NCBI GenBank assembly: GCA_905188195.1
Contig: CAJJKY010000017.1
Coordinates: 1-44,632 of the forward strand
Length of the DNA stretch: 44,632 nucleotides
DNA from: Streptococcus parasanguinis
GTDB lineage: Bacteria; Bacillota; Bacilli; Lactobacillales; Streptococcaceae
Direction: 5' to 3'
The notes under the pieces were generated by a model. That model was not told the DNA's origin. It searched no databases and saw only the letters and a program-made list of their open reading frames with translations. Of this stretch, positions 30,622 to 38,328 are shown in pieces. The position numbers and the translations under genes were made by a program. Within the stretch, counting starts at the first letter, position 1. Every line of letters begins with the position of its first letter.

Positions 30622-32001
30622 ATGCCAAATTATGCCATTATTTTAGCAGCGGGGAAAGGTACCCGTATGAAATCAGATCTGCCTAAGGTTCTTCACAAGG
30701 TTGCTGGGATCTCTATGTTGGAACATGTTTTCCGTAGTGTTGGAGCCATCTCACCTGAGAAGACGGTAACGGTTGTGGGCCACAAGGCAGAATTGGTGGA
30801 GCAAGTCCTAGCTGGACAAACAGAATTTGTTAAACAAACCGAACAATTGGGAACTGGTCATGCAGTTATGATGGCGGAGCCAGTCTTGGAAGGTCTTGAA
30901 GGGCACACCCTCGTCATTGCAGGAGATACTCCTTTGATTACGGGTGAAAGCCTCAAACACTTGATCGACTTTCATATCAACCACAAGAATGTAGCAACGA
31001 TTTTGACAGCCGAAGCAGTCAATCCATTTGGCTATGGTCGGATTGTTCGTAATGACAATGCGGAAGTGCTTCGAATTGTTGAGCAAAAAGATGCGACAGA
31101 TTTTGAAAAACAAATTAAAGAAATCAATACAGGAACTTATGTCTTTGATAATGCACGCCTCTTTGAAGCTTTGAAAAATATCAACACTAACAATGCCCAA
31201 GGTGAATACTATATCACGGATGTCATCGGTATTTTCCGTGAAGCTGGTGAAAAAGTTGGGGCTTATACGCTCAAAGACTTTGATGAAAGTCTCGGGGTTA
31301 ACGACCGCGTTGCCCTTGCAACAGCAGAAGGCATCATGCGTCGTCGCATTAACCAAGCCCACATGGTCAATGGGGTGAGCTTTGTCAATTCGGATGCAGC
31401 CTATATCGATGTCGATGTTGAGATCGCACCAGAAGTGCAAATCGAAGCCAATGTTACCCTAAAAGGACACACAAAAATTGGGGCTGAGACAGTTTTAACC
31501 AATGGAACCTATATTGTGGACAGTGAAATTGGGGCAGGTGCCGTTATTACCAACTCCATGATTGAAGAGAGCACGGTAGCTGATGGCGTGACGGTAGGAC
31601 CATACGCTCATATTCGTCCAGGATCTAGCCTCGCCAAAGATGTCCATATTGGAAACTTTGTCGAAGTCAAAGGTTCGTCTATTGGCGAAAATACCAAAGC
31701 TGGTCATTTGACTTACATTGGTAACTGTGAAGTCGGCAGCAACGTCAACTTTGGTGCAGGAACCATCACAGTGAATTATGATGGCCAACACAAGTTTAAA
31801 ACGACGATTGGAAACAATGTCTTTGTCGGCTCCAATTCGACGATCATTGCGCCAGTTGAATTAGGCGACAATTCCTTAGTCGGTGCTGGATCAACCATTA
31901 CCAAGGATGTACCAGCTGATGCGATTGCGATTGGCCGTGGCCGTCAAGTGAATAAAGAAGAATATGCCCTTCGCTTGCCACACCATCCTAAAAATAAATA
32001 G
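30622..32001 (+). CDS. glmU: Bifunctional UDP-GlcNAc pyrophosphorylase / glucosamine-1-phosphate acetyltransferase
   Basis: The 459-residue enzyme makes UDP-N-acetylglucosamine, the precursor of peptidoglycan and other wall polymers, in the cytosol. The N-terminal nucleotidyltransferase domain has LAAGKGTRMKS at residues 8-18, G-T-G-H-A near residue 77 and G-D-T-P-L. The C-terminal left-handed beta-helix (about residues 250-450) has hexapeptide repeats such as I-G-A-E-T-V and I-G-N-N-V-F. It contains the acetyltransferase region N-Y-D-G-Q-H-K-F-K-T near residue 384. Length is normal. It starts the streptococcal glmU-nudix-small membrane protein-mtnN operon. Confidence 0.97.
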   Translation: MPNYAIILAAGKGTRMKSDLPKVLHKVAGISMLEHVFRSVGAISPEKTVTVVGHKAELVEQVLAGQTEFVKQTEQLGTGHAVMMAEPVLEGLEGHTLVIAGDTPLITGESLKHLIDFHINHKNVATILTAEAVNPFGYGRIVRNDNAEVLRIVEQKDATDFEKQIKEINTGTYVFDNARLFEALKNINTNNAQGEYYITDVIGIFREAGEKVGAYTLKDFDESLGVNDRVALATAEGIMRRRINQAHMVNGVSFVNSDAAYIDVDVEIAPEVQIEANVTLKGHTKIGAETVLTNGTYIVDSEIGAGAVITNSMIEESTVADGVTVGPYAHIRPGSSLAKDVHIGNFVEVKGSSIGENTKAGHLTYIGNCEVGSNVNFGAGTITVNYDGQHKFKTTIGNNVFVGSNSTIIAPVELGDNSLVGAGSTITKDVPADAIAIGRGRQVNKEEYALRLPHHPKNK

Positions 32002-32010
32002 GAGATTCTC

Positions 32011-32556
32011 ATGCAATTTGAAGAAAAAACCATTGAGCGCAAGGAGATTTATCAGGGACCGATTTTCCAAGTGGTCACTGATCAAGTAGAACTACCCGCT
32101 GGAAAAGGCCAAGCGCAGCGTGATTTAATCTTCCATAACGGAGCAGTAGCGGTTTTGCCGATCACAGAAGATGGGAAAACGATCTTGGTCAAGCAGTACC
32201 GCAAGGCGATTGAAAGGACCTCGGTGGAGATTCCAGCAGGGAAGTTAGAAAAGGGAGAAAATGCAGATCCCCAAGCAGCTGCTCTGCGTGAATTGGAAGA
32301 AGAAATTGGCTACACAGCGGATCTAGAGTTGTTGTATGATTTTTATTCAGCCATTGGATTTTGTAATGAGCGGATCAAACTTTATGGTGCGACCAACTTG
32401 AAAAAGGTGGAAAATCCACGTCCACAAGATGCGGATGAGACCTTAGAGTTATTAGAAGTAACCTTGAAGGAAGCGAAAGATTTGATCCAAACTGGTGAAA
32501 TTTGTGATGCCAAGACCATCATGGCGATCCAATATTGGGACTTAATCAATAAATAG
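32011..32556 (+). CDS. ADP-ribose pyrophosphatase-type Nudix hydrolase
   Basis: The 181-residue protein has the ADPRase layout: an N-terminal dimerisation strand region, V-K-Q-Y-R-K-A near residue 54, E-I-P-A-G-K-L-E-K-G-E, and the Nudix helix A-L-R-E-L-E-E-E-I-G-Y near residues 89-99. It should cleave ADP-ribose to AMP and ribose 5-phosphate. TAGGAGA lies before the ATG, 9 bp after glmU, in the same operon. The same gene follows glmU in other streptococci. Confidence 0.93.
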   Translation: MQFEEKTIERKEIYQGPIFQVVTDQVELPAGKGQAQRDLIFHNGAVAVLPITEDGKTILVKQYRKAIERTSVEIPAGKLEKGENADPQAAALRELEEEIGYTADLELLYDFYSAIGFCNERIKLYGATNLKKVENPRPQDADETLELLEVTLKEAKDLIQTGEICDAKTIMAIQYWDLINK

Positions 32557-32567
32557 AGGAGGATCCG

Positions 32568-32903
32568 ATGGGAAAACCTTTATTAACCGATGAAATGATT
32601 GAACGAGCAAGGCGAGGTGAGGACATCACTGGTCCTAATATGGTCGATGCTGAAGAGACGAAGATTATTCAGACAGACCACAGAGGATTTGGCTATGAAC
32701 GTCCTATGAGAGAGAGTCGTATGGAGCGTCCGCAAGAGCGTTATTCTCAGGATACTGTGCAGATCCAAGTGGAGCCCACAGTGACCAAGAGTCGTCGGAT
32801 TGAAGAGCGCAAACAAAGTGTGGTCCAATCCAAACTCAATAAGATTTTGTTCTGGATCATTGTGCTCCTCATTGCCTTGATTATTGCTATTTGGCGTCTA
32901 TAA
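32568..32903 (+). CDS. Small conserved tail-anchored membrane protein
   Basis: The 111-residue protein has a hydrophilic, Arg/Glu-rich N-terminal part with R-G-E-D-I-T-G-P-N near residue 16. A single C-terminal transmembrane helix (about residues 91-109, F-W-I-I-V-L-L-I-A-L-I-I-A-I-W) should leave most of it in the cytosol. AGAGGAGG precedes the ATG. It occupies the position between nudix and mtnN genes that streptococci fill with a conserved hypothetical gene. Function unknown. Confidence 0.8.
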   Translation: MGKPLLTDEMIERARRGEDITGPNMVDAEETKIIQTDHRGFGYERPMRESRMERPQERYSQDTVQIQVEPTVTKSRRIEERKQSVVQSKLNKILFWIIVLLIALIIAIWRL

Positions 32904-32927
32904 GGTCGTCATAAGGAGAGAAATGAC

Positions 32928-33620
32928 ATGAAAATTGGAATTATCGCAGCCATGCCCCAGGAGTTGAAGATCTTGGTTGAAGCTCTTGAAAATGGGGAAA
33001 AGCATCTGCGTCTTGGAAAAGTCTACTATACAGGATCGATTGGACGCCATGAGGTCGTCTTGGTTGAAAGTGGTATCGGAAAAGTCATGTCTGCTATGAG
33101 TGTAGCAGTCTTGGCCAATGATTTTAAGGTGGAAGCCATTATCAATACGGGTTCTGCAGGTGCCGTTGCACCGGGAATGGCCGTTGGGGATATCGTCCTT
33201 GCGGACAAATTGGCCTATCATGATGTGGATGTGACAGCCTTTGGTTATAAGTATGGTCAAATGGCAGGTCAACCACTTTACTTTGAATCCAGTCGCTATT
33301 TCGTATCAGAAATGAAAAAAGTTCTGGAAGAAGAAGCTGCAACCACACATGTAGGCTTGATTACAACAGGAGATAGCTTTATCGCGAGTGAAGAAAAAGT
33401 CGCAGCAATTCGGGAGCATTTCCCAGAAGTCTTGGCAGTTGAGATGGAAGGGGCAGCCATTGCCCAAGCCGCTCATGCAGCTGGACGTCCCTTTATGGTT
33501 ATTCGCGCTATGAGTGATACGGCAGATCACGCAGCCAATATTTCTTTTGATGAATTTATCGTAGAGGCTGGCGAACGCTCTGCTCAAACCCTGATTACCT
33601 TCTTGAAGAGATTGGTGTAG
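32928..33620 (+). CDS. mtnN: 5'-methylthioadenosine/S-adenosylhomocysteine nucleosidase
   Basis: The 230-residue enzyme (also called Pfs) hydrolyses methylthioadenosine and S-adenosylhomocysteine, feeding methionine salvage and the LuxS/AI-2 route. The sequence shows I-G-I-I-A-A-M-P-Q-E at residues 3-12 with the catalytic Glu, N-T-G-S-A-G near residue 73, V-E-M-E-G-A-A-I-A near residue 171 (substrate-binding Met-Glu), and S-D-T-A-D with the catalytic Asp near residue 197. Length is standard. AAGGAGAG precedes the ATG. Confidence 0.96.
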   Translation: MKIGIIAAMPQELKILVEALENGEKHLRLGKVYYTGSIGRHEVVLVESGIGKVMSAMSVAVLANDFKVEAIINTGSAGAVAPGMAVGDIVLADKLAYHDVDVTAFGYKYGQMAGQPLYFESSRYFVSEMKKVLEEEAATTHVGLITTGDSFIASEEKVAAIREHFPEVLAVEMEGAAIAQAAHAAGRPFMVIRAMSDTADHAANISFDEFIVEAGERSAQTLITFLKRLV

Positions 33621-33642
33621 AAAAAATATAGGGAGATGGACC

Positions 33643-33951
33643 ATGTATCGTGAATCGTATTTTGATGGAGGCTTATTTTCATATATTGGCCATGTTTTAT
33701 TAGCAACCTTCATTACAGTATTGACTTTTGGGATTTGTGCTCCTTGGGGCGTGTGCATTATGTATAACTGGAAGGTCAAGCATACCGTGATTGATGGTCG
33801 TCGTCAGTACTTTGACGGCACGGCTATGCAGTTATTTGGAAATTGGATCAAATGGTGGTTCTTTACCATCATTACATTTGGGATCTATGTGTTCTGGTTA
33901 AATATCAAGGTCACACAATGGATTACCAAGCATACTCATTTTATAGACTAA
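33643..33951 (+). CDS. DUF898-like (YjgN-type) small membrane protein
   Basis: The 102-residue protein has two long hydrophobic segments (about residues 14-40 and 68-88) in the repeated pattern F-I-T-V-L-T-F-G-I-C-A-P-W and F-T-I-I-T-F-G-I-Y-V-F-W typical of DUF898. The motif Y-F-D-G-T-A lies between them. It is shorter than full YjgN proteins, which is common in Firmicutes. It is the last gene of the glmU operon. Function unknown. Confidence 0.78.
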   Translation: MYRESYFDGGLFSYIGHVLLATFITVLTFGICAPWGVCIMYNWKVKHTVIDGRRQYFDGTAMQLFGNWIKWWFFTIITFGIYVFWLNIKVTQWITKHTHFID

Positions 33952-33953
33952 TT

Positions 33954-33985
33954 GAAAAGGACTCGTCTACGGACTAGTCCTTTTC
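33954..33985 (+). terminator. Terminator of the glmU operon
   Basis: GAAAAGGACT and AGTCCTTTTC form a 10-bp stem with an intervening CGTCTACGGACT loop. Confidence 0.8.
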
Positions 33986-34022
33986 TGAAGCCGAATCTTT
34001 CAGAAATAGGGAACTTTCATGC

Positions 34023-34028
34023 TATAAT
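34023..34028 (+). promoter_or_regulatory. -10 box of the endonuclease III gene
   Basis: TATAAT lies 28 bp before the ATG. The -35 match is weak. Confidence 0.5.
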
Positions 34029-34055
34029 AAAGACTAGCAATGTAAAGGAGAGAAT

Positions 34056-34679
34056 ATGGTTTTATCAAAGAAACGGGCACGTCATGTGATTGAAGAAATT
34101 ATCGCCCTCTTTCCAGATGCCAAGCCAAGTCTGGATTTTCGTAATCATTTTGAATTATTAGTGGCAGTCATGCTCTCAGCTCAGACGACAGATGCGGCTG
34201 TTAACAAGGCGACACCAGGTTTGTTTGCGGCTTTTCCAACCCCGCAAGCCATGGCAGCAGCCAGTGAAGCCGATATCGCCAAGCATATTTCTAAATTAGG
34301 CCTCTATCGAAATAAGGCCAAATTTCTCAAAAAATGTGCCCAACAATTGCTGGATAACTTTGATGGGCAAGTGCCTCAGACTCGCGAAGAGTTAGAAAGT
34401 TTAGCAGGAGTAGGACGCAAGACAGCCAATGTGGTCATGAGTGTAGGTTTTGGGATTCCAGCCTTTGCTGTCGATACCCATGTGGAGCGGATCTGCAAGC
34501 ACCATGATATCGTCAAGAAATCAGCGACGCCATTGGAAGTTGAAAAGCGGGTCATGGATGTTCTGCCAAAGAGCGAATGGCTAGCGGCTCATCAAGCCAT
34601 GATTTATTTTGGGCGGGCCATCTGCCATCCTAAAAATCCTGAATGTGACCATTACCCACAACTCTATCATTTTGATTAG
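34056..34679 (+). CDS. nth: Endonuclease III, lacking a complete iron-sulfur cluster motif
   Basis: The 207-residue DNA glycosylase/AP lyase repairs oxidised pyrimidines. The helix-hairpin-helix L-A-G-V-G-R-K-T-A-N-V-V near residue 115 carries the catalytic Lys, and A-V-D-T-H-V near residue 140 carries the catalytic Asp. Family members usually end in C-x6-C-x2-C-x5-C holding a [4Fe-4S] cluster. Here C-H-P-K-N-P-E-C gives the first two Cys, but Tyr and Phe/His-region residues replace the last two (D-H-Y-P-Q-L-Y-H-F-D), so no standard cluster can form. The active-site residues look intact. Confidence 0.93.
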   Translation: MVLSKKRARHVIEEIIALFPDAKPSLDFRNHFELLVAVMLSAQTTDAAVNKATPGLFAAFPTPQAMAAASEADIAKHISKLGLYRNKAKFLKKCAQQLLDNFDGQVPQTREELESLAGVGRKTANVVMSVGFGIPAFAVDTHVERICKHHDIVKKSATPLEVEKRVMDVLPKSEWLAAHQAMIYFGRAICHPKNPECDHYPQLYHFD

Positions 34680-34688
34680 GAATCAGTT

Positions 34689-34718
34689 CCTCTGCTCGAA
34701 AGAGCAGAGGTTCTTTTT
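34689..34718 (+). terminator. Terminator after nth
   Basis: CCTCTGCTC-GAAA-GAGCAGAGG followed by TTCTTTTTT. Confidence 0.9.
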
Positions 34719-34887
34719 TGTGATGAAACGTATATTTATTAAAATGATTGAAAGGTGATATCTTTGTTGGATCTGGTGGTAGGTGCCTAGACTCCCCTAT
34801 CCGGCTTCTTTGAGATCGATTTCAAGATGCTTTTTCTTTATATCTTATTATATTCATTCAGAAAAAACGAACTTTTTTAAAATAAAT

Positions 34888-34916
34888 TTGGTTTTTTTTA
34901 AGAAATAGTGTATAAT
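34888..34916 (+). promoter_or_regulatory. Promoter of the second oligopeptide-binding gene
   Basis: TTGGTT (34888-34893) and TATAAT (34911-34916) are 17 bp apart, in a very AT-rich stretch. The 34720-34880 region upstream contains nothing else that I can name. Confidence 0.6.
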
Positions 34917-34945
34917 GGTAGAAAATCTAACATAAGGAGATAGTG

Positions 34946-36913
34946 ATGAAAGCAAAAAAACTGTTAGCTCTTGCAGGAGTTTCTGTTGCAGGTGCCTTTC
35001 TCTTAACAGCATGTGGTGGTAGCAGCAGCAATCAAGCAACCTACTCATTTGTCTATTCAGCAGATCCAAATACCTTGGACTATATTGCTGCAACTCGTAC
35101 GACTACTTCAGATGTCACAAGTAACCTTGTAGATGGTCTTCTTGAAAACGACCGATACGGAAACTTTGTGCCAAGTCTAGCAGAAGATTGGACTGTCTCT
35201 GAAGATGGATTGACCTATACTTACAAACTTCGTAAGGATGCCAAATGGTATACGAGTGAAGGAGAAGAATATGGTGCTGTAACGGCTCAAGACTTTGTTA
35301 CAGGGATCAAACACGCAGTTGAGTCTAAATCAGAAGGTCTCTTCTTGATTCAAAATTCGATCAAAGGTTTGGATGCCTACGTAAAAGGGGAAACCAAAGA
35401 CTTTAACACCGTTGGAGTCAAAGCCTTAGACGACTACACCATCCAATATACTTTGGTTCGTCCCGAAAGCTTCTGGAACTCAAAAACAACCTCAGGTGTT
35501 CTTTTCCCAGTCAATGCGGATTTCTTGAAATCTCAAGGAAAAGATTTTGGTTCGTTGAAACCTAGCAGCATCTTATACAATGGTCCTTATTACTTGAAAT
35601 CATTGACTTCAAAATCTGAGATTCAATTGGTCAAGAACAAAGACTATTACGATGCGAAAAATGTTCATATCGACAATGTCAAATTAACCTTTAACGATGG
35701 ATCAAACCCTGATTCTATCATTAAGAACTTTGAAAAAGGTCAATATTCCTTTGCCTCTGTTATGCCAAACAGCTCGACTTATAAGAGCGTCAAGAAAAAC
35801 TTTGGCGACAACATTGTCTACGGTTTGCAATTGGGAACATCCTACTACCTTGGATTCAACTTGGACCGTCAAAAATATGACCACACAGCCAAAACAACGG
35901 ATGAACAAAAAGCCTCTACCAAGAAAGCAATCTTGAACAAGGACTTCCGTCAAGCGGTGAACTTTGGTTTTGACCGCAAATCTTATGCGGCACAAGTATC
36001 TGGATCTGATGCGGCTGAAAATACGCTTCGTAGTACCTTGGTGCCACCAACTTATGTCCAAGTCAATGGAGAAGACTTTGGTAAAGTCGTTGAAAAACAA
36101 TTGGTTACCTACGGAGACCAATGGAAGGGTGTGAGCCTGGACGATGGTCAAACGAGCCTTTACAGCCCAGAAAAAGCCAAAGCTTCCTTTGCGAAAGCCA
36201 AAGCTGAATTGCAAAAACAAGGCGTTCAATTCCCAATTCATTTGGACTACATTGTTAGCCAAGTGGACAACAGCATGGTCCAACAAGCTAGCTCCTTCAA
36301 ACAATCTGTAGAGTCAGCGCTTGGTGCAGACAATGTCGTTGTGGACCTTCAAAAGGTATCGGATGATGATTTCCAAAATATCACCTACTTCAGCGATACA
36401 GCGGCTGCGAGAGATTACGATATCTCAGGCGGTGGTTGGGCTCCTGACTACCAAGACCCATCGACTTATCTTGAAAGTATCAGCCCAGTAAATGGTTCTG
36501 TCTTCTACTATCTTGGTATTGATGCAGGTTCAAACAATCCAGCCATTGCAACAGTTGGTTTGGATCAATACGCTAACATGTTGAAAGACGCCGATGCTGA
36601 ATTGTTGGATCAAGGAAAACGCTATGAAAAATATGCAGCAGCGCAAGCTTGGTTGACAGATAGCTCGATTACGCTTCCAACTGTCTCAAATGGTGGTGCT
36701 CCAATGCTTCAACGGACCGTGCCATACAGCCGTGCTGCTTCATGGGTAGGTACTAAAGGAACAGGAACATTTTACAAATACCTTGAAATGTCGAAAGATG
36801 TTGTCACCACAAAAGACTTTAACAAGGCCAAAGAAGAATGGTTGAAGAAAAAAGCAGAATCCAATAAAAAAGCTCAAGAAGATCTCAAAGATCACATCGA
36901 AAAGAAAAAATAA
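34946..36913 (+). CDS. Oligopeptide-binding lipoprotein, AliA/AliB/AmiA type (second paralogue)
   Basis: The 655-residue family 5 solute-binding protein has the lipobox LLTAC and the family opening F-V-Y-S-A-D-P-N-T-L-D-Y-I. Conserved shared stretches with the protein at 12910-14874 are T-T-S-D-V-T-S-N-L-V-D-G-L, T-Y-T-Y-K-L-R-K-D-A-K-W-Y, P-E-S-F-W-N-S-K and D-Y-Q-D-P-S-T-Y-L. It delivers oligopeptides to the Ami/Opp permease encoded elsewhere; in streptococci this also supports peptide signal uptake. ATG 34946 with AAGGAGA upstream is preferred over GTG 34943. It is monocistronic. Confidence 0.92.
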   Translation: MKAKKLLALAGVSVAGAFLLTACGGSSSNQATYSFVYSADPNTLDYIAATRTTTSDVTSNLVDGLLENDRYGNFVPSLAEDWTVSEDGLTYTYKLRKDAKWYTSEGEEYGAVTAQDFVTGIKHAVESKSEGLFLIQNSIKGLDAYVKGETKDFNTVGVKALDDYTIQYTLVRPESFWNSKTTSGVLFPVNADFLKSQGKDFGSLKPSSILYNGPYYLKSLTSKSEIQLVKNKDYYDAKNVHIDNVKLTFNDGSNPDSIIKNFEKGQYSFASVMPNSSTYKSVKKNFGDNIVYGLQLGTSYYLGFNLDRQKYDHTAKTTDEQKASTKKAILNKDFRQAVNFGFDRKSYAAQVSGSDAAENTLRSTLVPPTYVQVNGEDFGKVVEKQLVTYGDQWKGVSLDDGQTSLYSPEKAKASFAKAKAELQKQGVQFPIHLDYIVSQVDNSMVQQASSFKQSVESALGADNVVVDLQKVSDDDFQNITYFSDTAAARDYDISGGGWAPDYQDPSTYLESISPVNGSVFYYLGIDAGSNNPAIATVGLDQYANMLKDADAELLDQGKRYEKYAAAQAWLTDSSITLPTVSNGGAPMLQRTVPYSRAASWVGTKGTGTFYKYLEMSKDVVTTKDFNKAKEEWLKKKAESNKKAQEDLKDHIEKKK

Positions 36914-36950
36914 ATCAATCATTGTTCCATCAATGAGGATAAAAAAAGTC

Positions 36951-36976
36951 GAGGCTGGGACAAAAGTCCTAGCCTC
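36951..36976 (+). terminator. Terminator, member of the GAGGCTGGGAC repeat
   Basis: GAGGCTGGGAC-AAAA-GTCCTAGCCTC is the same hairpin as 9886-9911 on the opposite strand. Confidence 0.8.
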
Positions 36977-37003
36977 TTAACTATAGACGGGTGATCATCA
37001 TTC

Positions 37004-37095
37004 TATTCACTAAATCTTAAAAAATAGCCATCTGGATCTAAAACTGCAAATTCATGAGGATAGATATAATGGTCGCCAACAAGAAATTCTCTTTT
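37004..37095 (-). pseudogene. Duplicated 3' end of the VOC gene
   Basis: About 92 bp match 37932-38024, the end of the VOC gene, with about seven differences. The minus strand still reads Y-I-Y-P-H-E-F-A-V-L-D-P-D-G-Y-F-L-R-F-S-E and a stop. The rest of the gene is missing. The lipoprotein gene sits between the two copies. Confidence 0.85.
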
Positions 37096-37115
37096 GTTGT
37101 ACCCTATGCTTTTTA

Positions 37116-37160
37116 GCGAAAACGTTTCCTATTTAAATAAACTCTAAAAAATGATAAAAT
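37116..37160 (+). promoter_or_regulatory. Promoter region of the Thr-rich lipoprotein gene
   Basis: TGATAAAAT (37152-37160) is an extended -10. GCGAAAACGTTTCC (37116-37129) resembles a CcpA cre site with two mismatches and lies about 25 bp upstream of the -10 box. Confidence 0.45.
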
Positions 37161-37195
37161 ATTTGTAAGTCAACCACTTAAGGAGGTTAAGCATT

Positions 37196-37846
37196 GTGAA
37201 AAACAAAATCTTATTAGGTTCTATGACGCTCCTATCTGCATTTATACTATCAGCATGCGGAAATGGAGAAAAGAAAACAAACAAAACTACAGCAGCAACA
37301 ACAGAAGTCACTAAAGAAACTACGGATGCACCAACGACAACAACTCAAACAACAACTCCTGGGTCTTCTTCTGGGGCAAAAGAAATATCCCTTGCAGATA
37401 CTCAACGTATCGGAAATGAAAAATTTGGTTATATCAATATCCCTAAAGATTGGGTCGTACGCACTACTCGAAGTAGCAAAGCGCTCGAATATTTATCACC
37501 AGACAAAAACAATGCGTTAATAATGGATTCAAACACTAAAGATACTGTTAAACTTGGCCCCAACGAAACCTTTGACGCAGAGTTACTTGCGAACCGTTTA
37601 TATAGCTCATTCGGAAAACACAAAAATCGAACTAGTATAGAAGGTGTAAAAGCTATATTTGCCGGTGGGGACGCTTTCTTAATAAAAGTAACAGTTAAAG
37701 ATGGGAGTACTTTATACGTATGGGTATTCCAAAAAGGAGATAAAGTATACACAATCATAATCCAAGGTTCAGAAGATATGATTAAATCCTTAAGACCTGT
37801 TCTCGAGCAATCTTGGGGCCTAGATCCGAATACTCCGGGGAAATAA
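37196..37846 (+). CDS. Thr-rich-linker lipoprotein of unknown function
   Basis: The 216-residue protein has a lipobox ILSAC and a low-complexity Thr/Lys/Glu/Gln linker to about residue 60. A compact C-terminal domain begins F-G-Y-I-N-I-P-K-D-W near residue 80, a start common in DcrB/PsbP-like folds (inference). GTG 37196 is used, with AGGAGG 9 bp upstream. It lies between a full and a partial copy of a VOC gene end, so it probably arrived by insertion or recombination. A strong terminator follows. Confidence 0.82.
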   Translation: MKNKILLGSMTLLSAFILSACGNGEKKTNKTTAATTEVTKETTDAPTTTTQTTTPGSSSGAKEISLADTQRIGNEKFGYINIPKDWVVRTTRSSKALEYLSPDKNNALIMDSNTKDTVKLGPNETFDAELLANRLYSSFGKHKNRTSIEGVKAIFAGGDAFLIKVTVKDGSTLYVWVFQKGDKVYTIIIQGSEDMIKSLRPVLEQSWGLDPNTPGK

Positions 37847-37860
37847 TCCTTAAAAAACTA

Positions 37861-37898
37861 AAAGAGACTAATCAATGTGATTAGTCTCTTTCTTTTTT
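37861..37898 (+). terminator. Terminator after the Thr-rich lipoprotein gene
   Basis: AAAGAGACTAATC and GATTAGTCTCTTT form a perfect 13-bp stem, loop AATGT, followed by a T-rich run. Confidence 0.9.
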
Positions 37899-37930
37899 TG
37901 TTTCTTTTTCTACTCTAGTGATCTATTTTC

Positions 37931-38317
37931 TTATTCACTAAATCTTAAAAAATAGCCATCTGGATCCAGAATTGCAAATTCATGAGGATAGATATAATGG
38001 TCGTCAACACGAAATTTTCTTTTAATTAATGGGCGATGAATAGGATAGTTGGCTTCTAACAATTTCTGATAGAGCCTAGGGACATCCTCTATACCAAAGG
38101 AGATGTTAATTCCTTGGCCAAATGGGTAGGTTAGTTCAGCTAATTCTTCAACTGTCCCCTCCTCTAGCATGAGCTGGCAATCTTCAAGAGACAGGAAGAG
38201 AAATTTTTCTTCTGGGCGCTCGTATTCGATGGTGAAACCGAGCAAATCACAGTAGAAGGAACGGGACTGTTCTATATTCGAAACCATAAACTCGGGAATT
38301 ACTGCATTGTAGTTCAT
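37931..38317 (-). CDS. VOC family (glyoxalase/bleomycin resistance-like) protein
   Basis: The 128-residue single VOC module starts V-I-P-E-F-M-V-S-N-I-E-Q-S-R-S-F-Y. Its second half contains F-G-I-E-D-V-P-R-L-Y and ends A-I-L-D-P-D-G-Y-F-L-R-F-S-E. Such proteins bind or modify small molecules, sometimes giving antibiotic resistance; the substrate is unknown. AAGGAT precedes the ATG on the minus strand. It lies 11 bp after the exonuclease III gene, so the two are probably cotranscribed. A diverged copy of its end lies at 37004-37095. Confidence 0.85.
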   Translation of the reverse strand: MNYNAVIPEFMVSNIEQSRSFYCDLLGFTIEYERPEEKFLFLSLEDCQLMLEEGTVEELAELTYPFGQGINISFGIEDVPRLYQKLLEANYPIHRPLIKRKFRVDDHYIYPHEFAILDPDGYFLRFSE

Positions 38318-38328
38318 AAAGAAAATCC

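Noticed and set aside
30808..31440. 210-codon open frame on the minus strand inside glmU
   Set aside because: glmU is unambiguous on the plus strand. The antisense frame has no family-like pattern and no ribosome binding site.
33306..33779. 157-codon minus-strand open frame across mtnN and the DUF898-like gene
   Set aside because: Both plus-strand genes are well supported; the antisense frame spans their junction and shows no motif.
34797..34860. Possible remnant reading HLEIDLKEAG on the minus strand upstream of the second oligopeptide-binding gene
   Set aside because: Only 15 codons lie between stops; too short to call a gene fragment without a search.
34845..34880. CodY-box-like sequence before the second oligopeptide-binding gene
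   Set aside because: The TTCATTCAGAAAAAA region has about five or more mismatches to the CodY consensus in AT-rich DNA.
35702..36304. 200-codon minus-strand open frame inside the oligopeptide-binding gene
   Set aside because: It is a shadow of a strongly coding plus-strand gene with typical streptococcal codon use.
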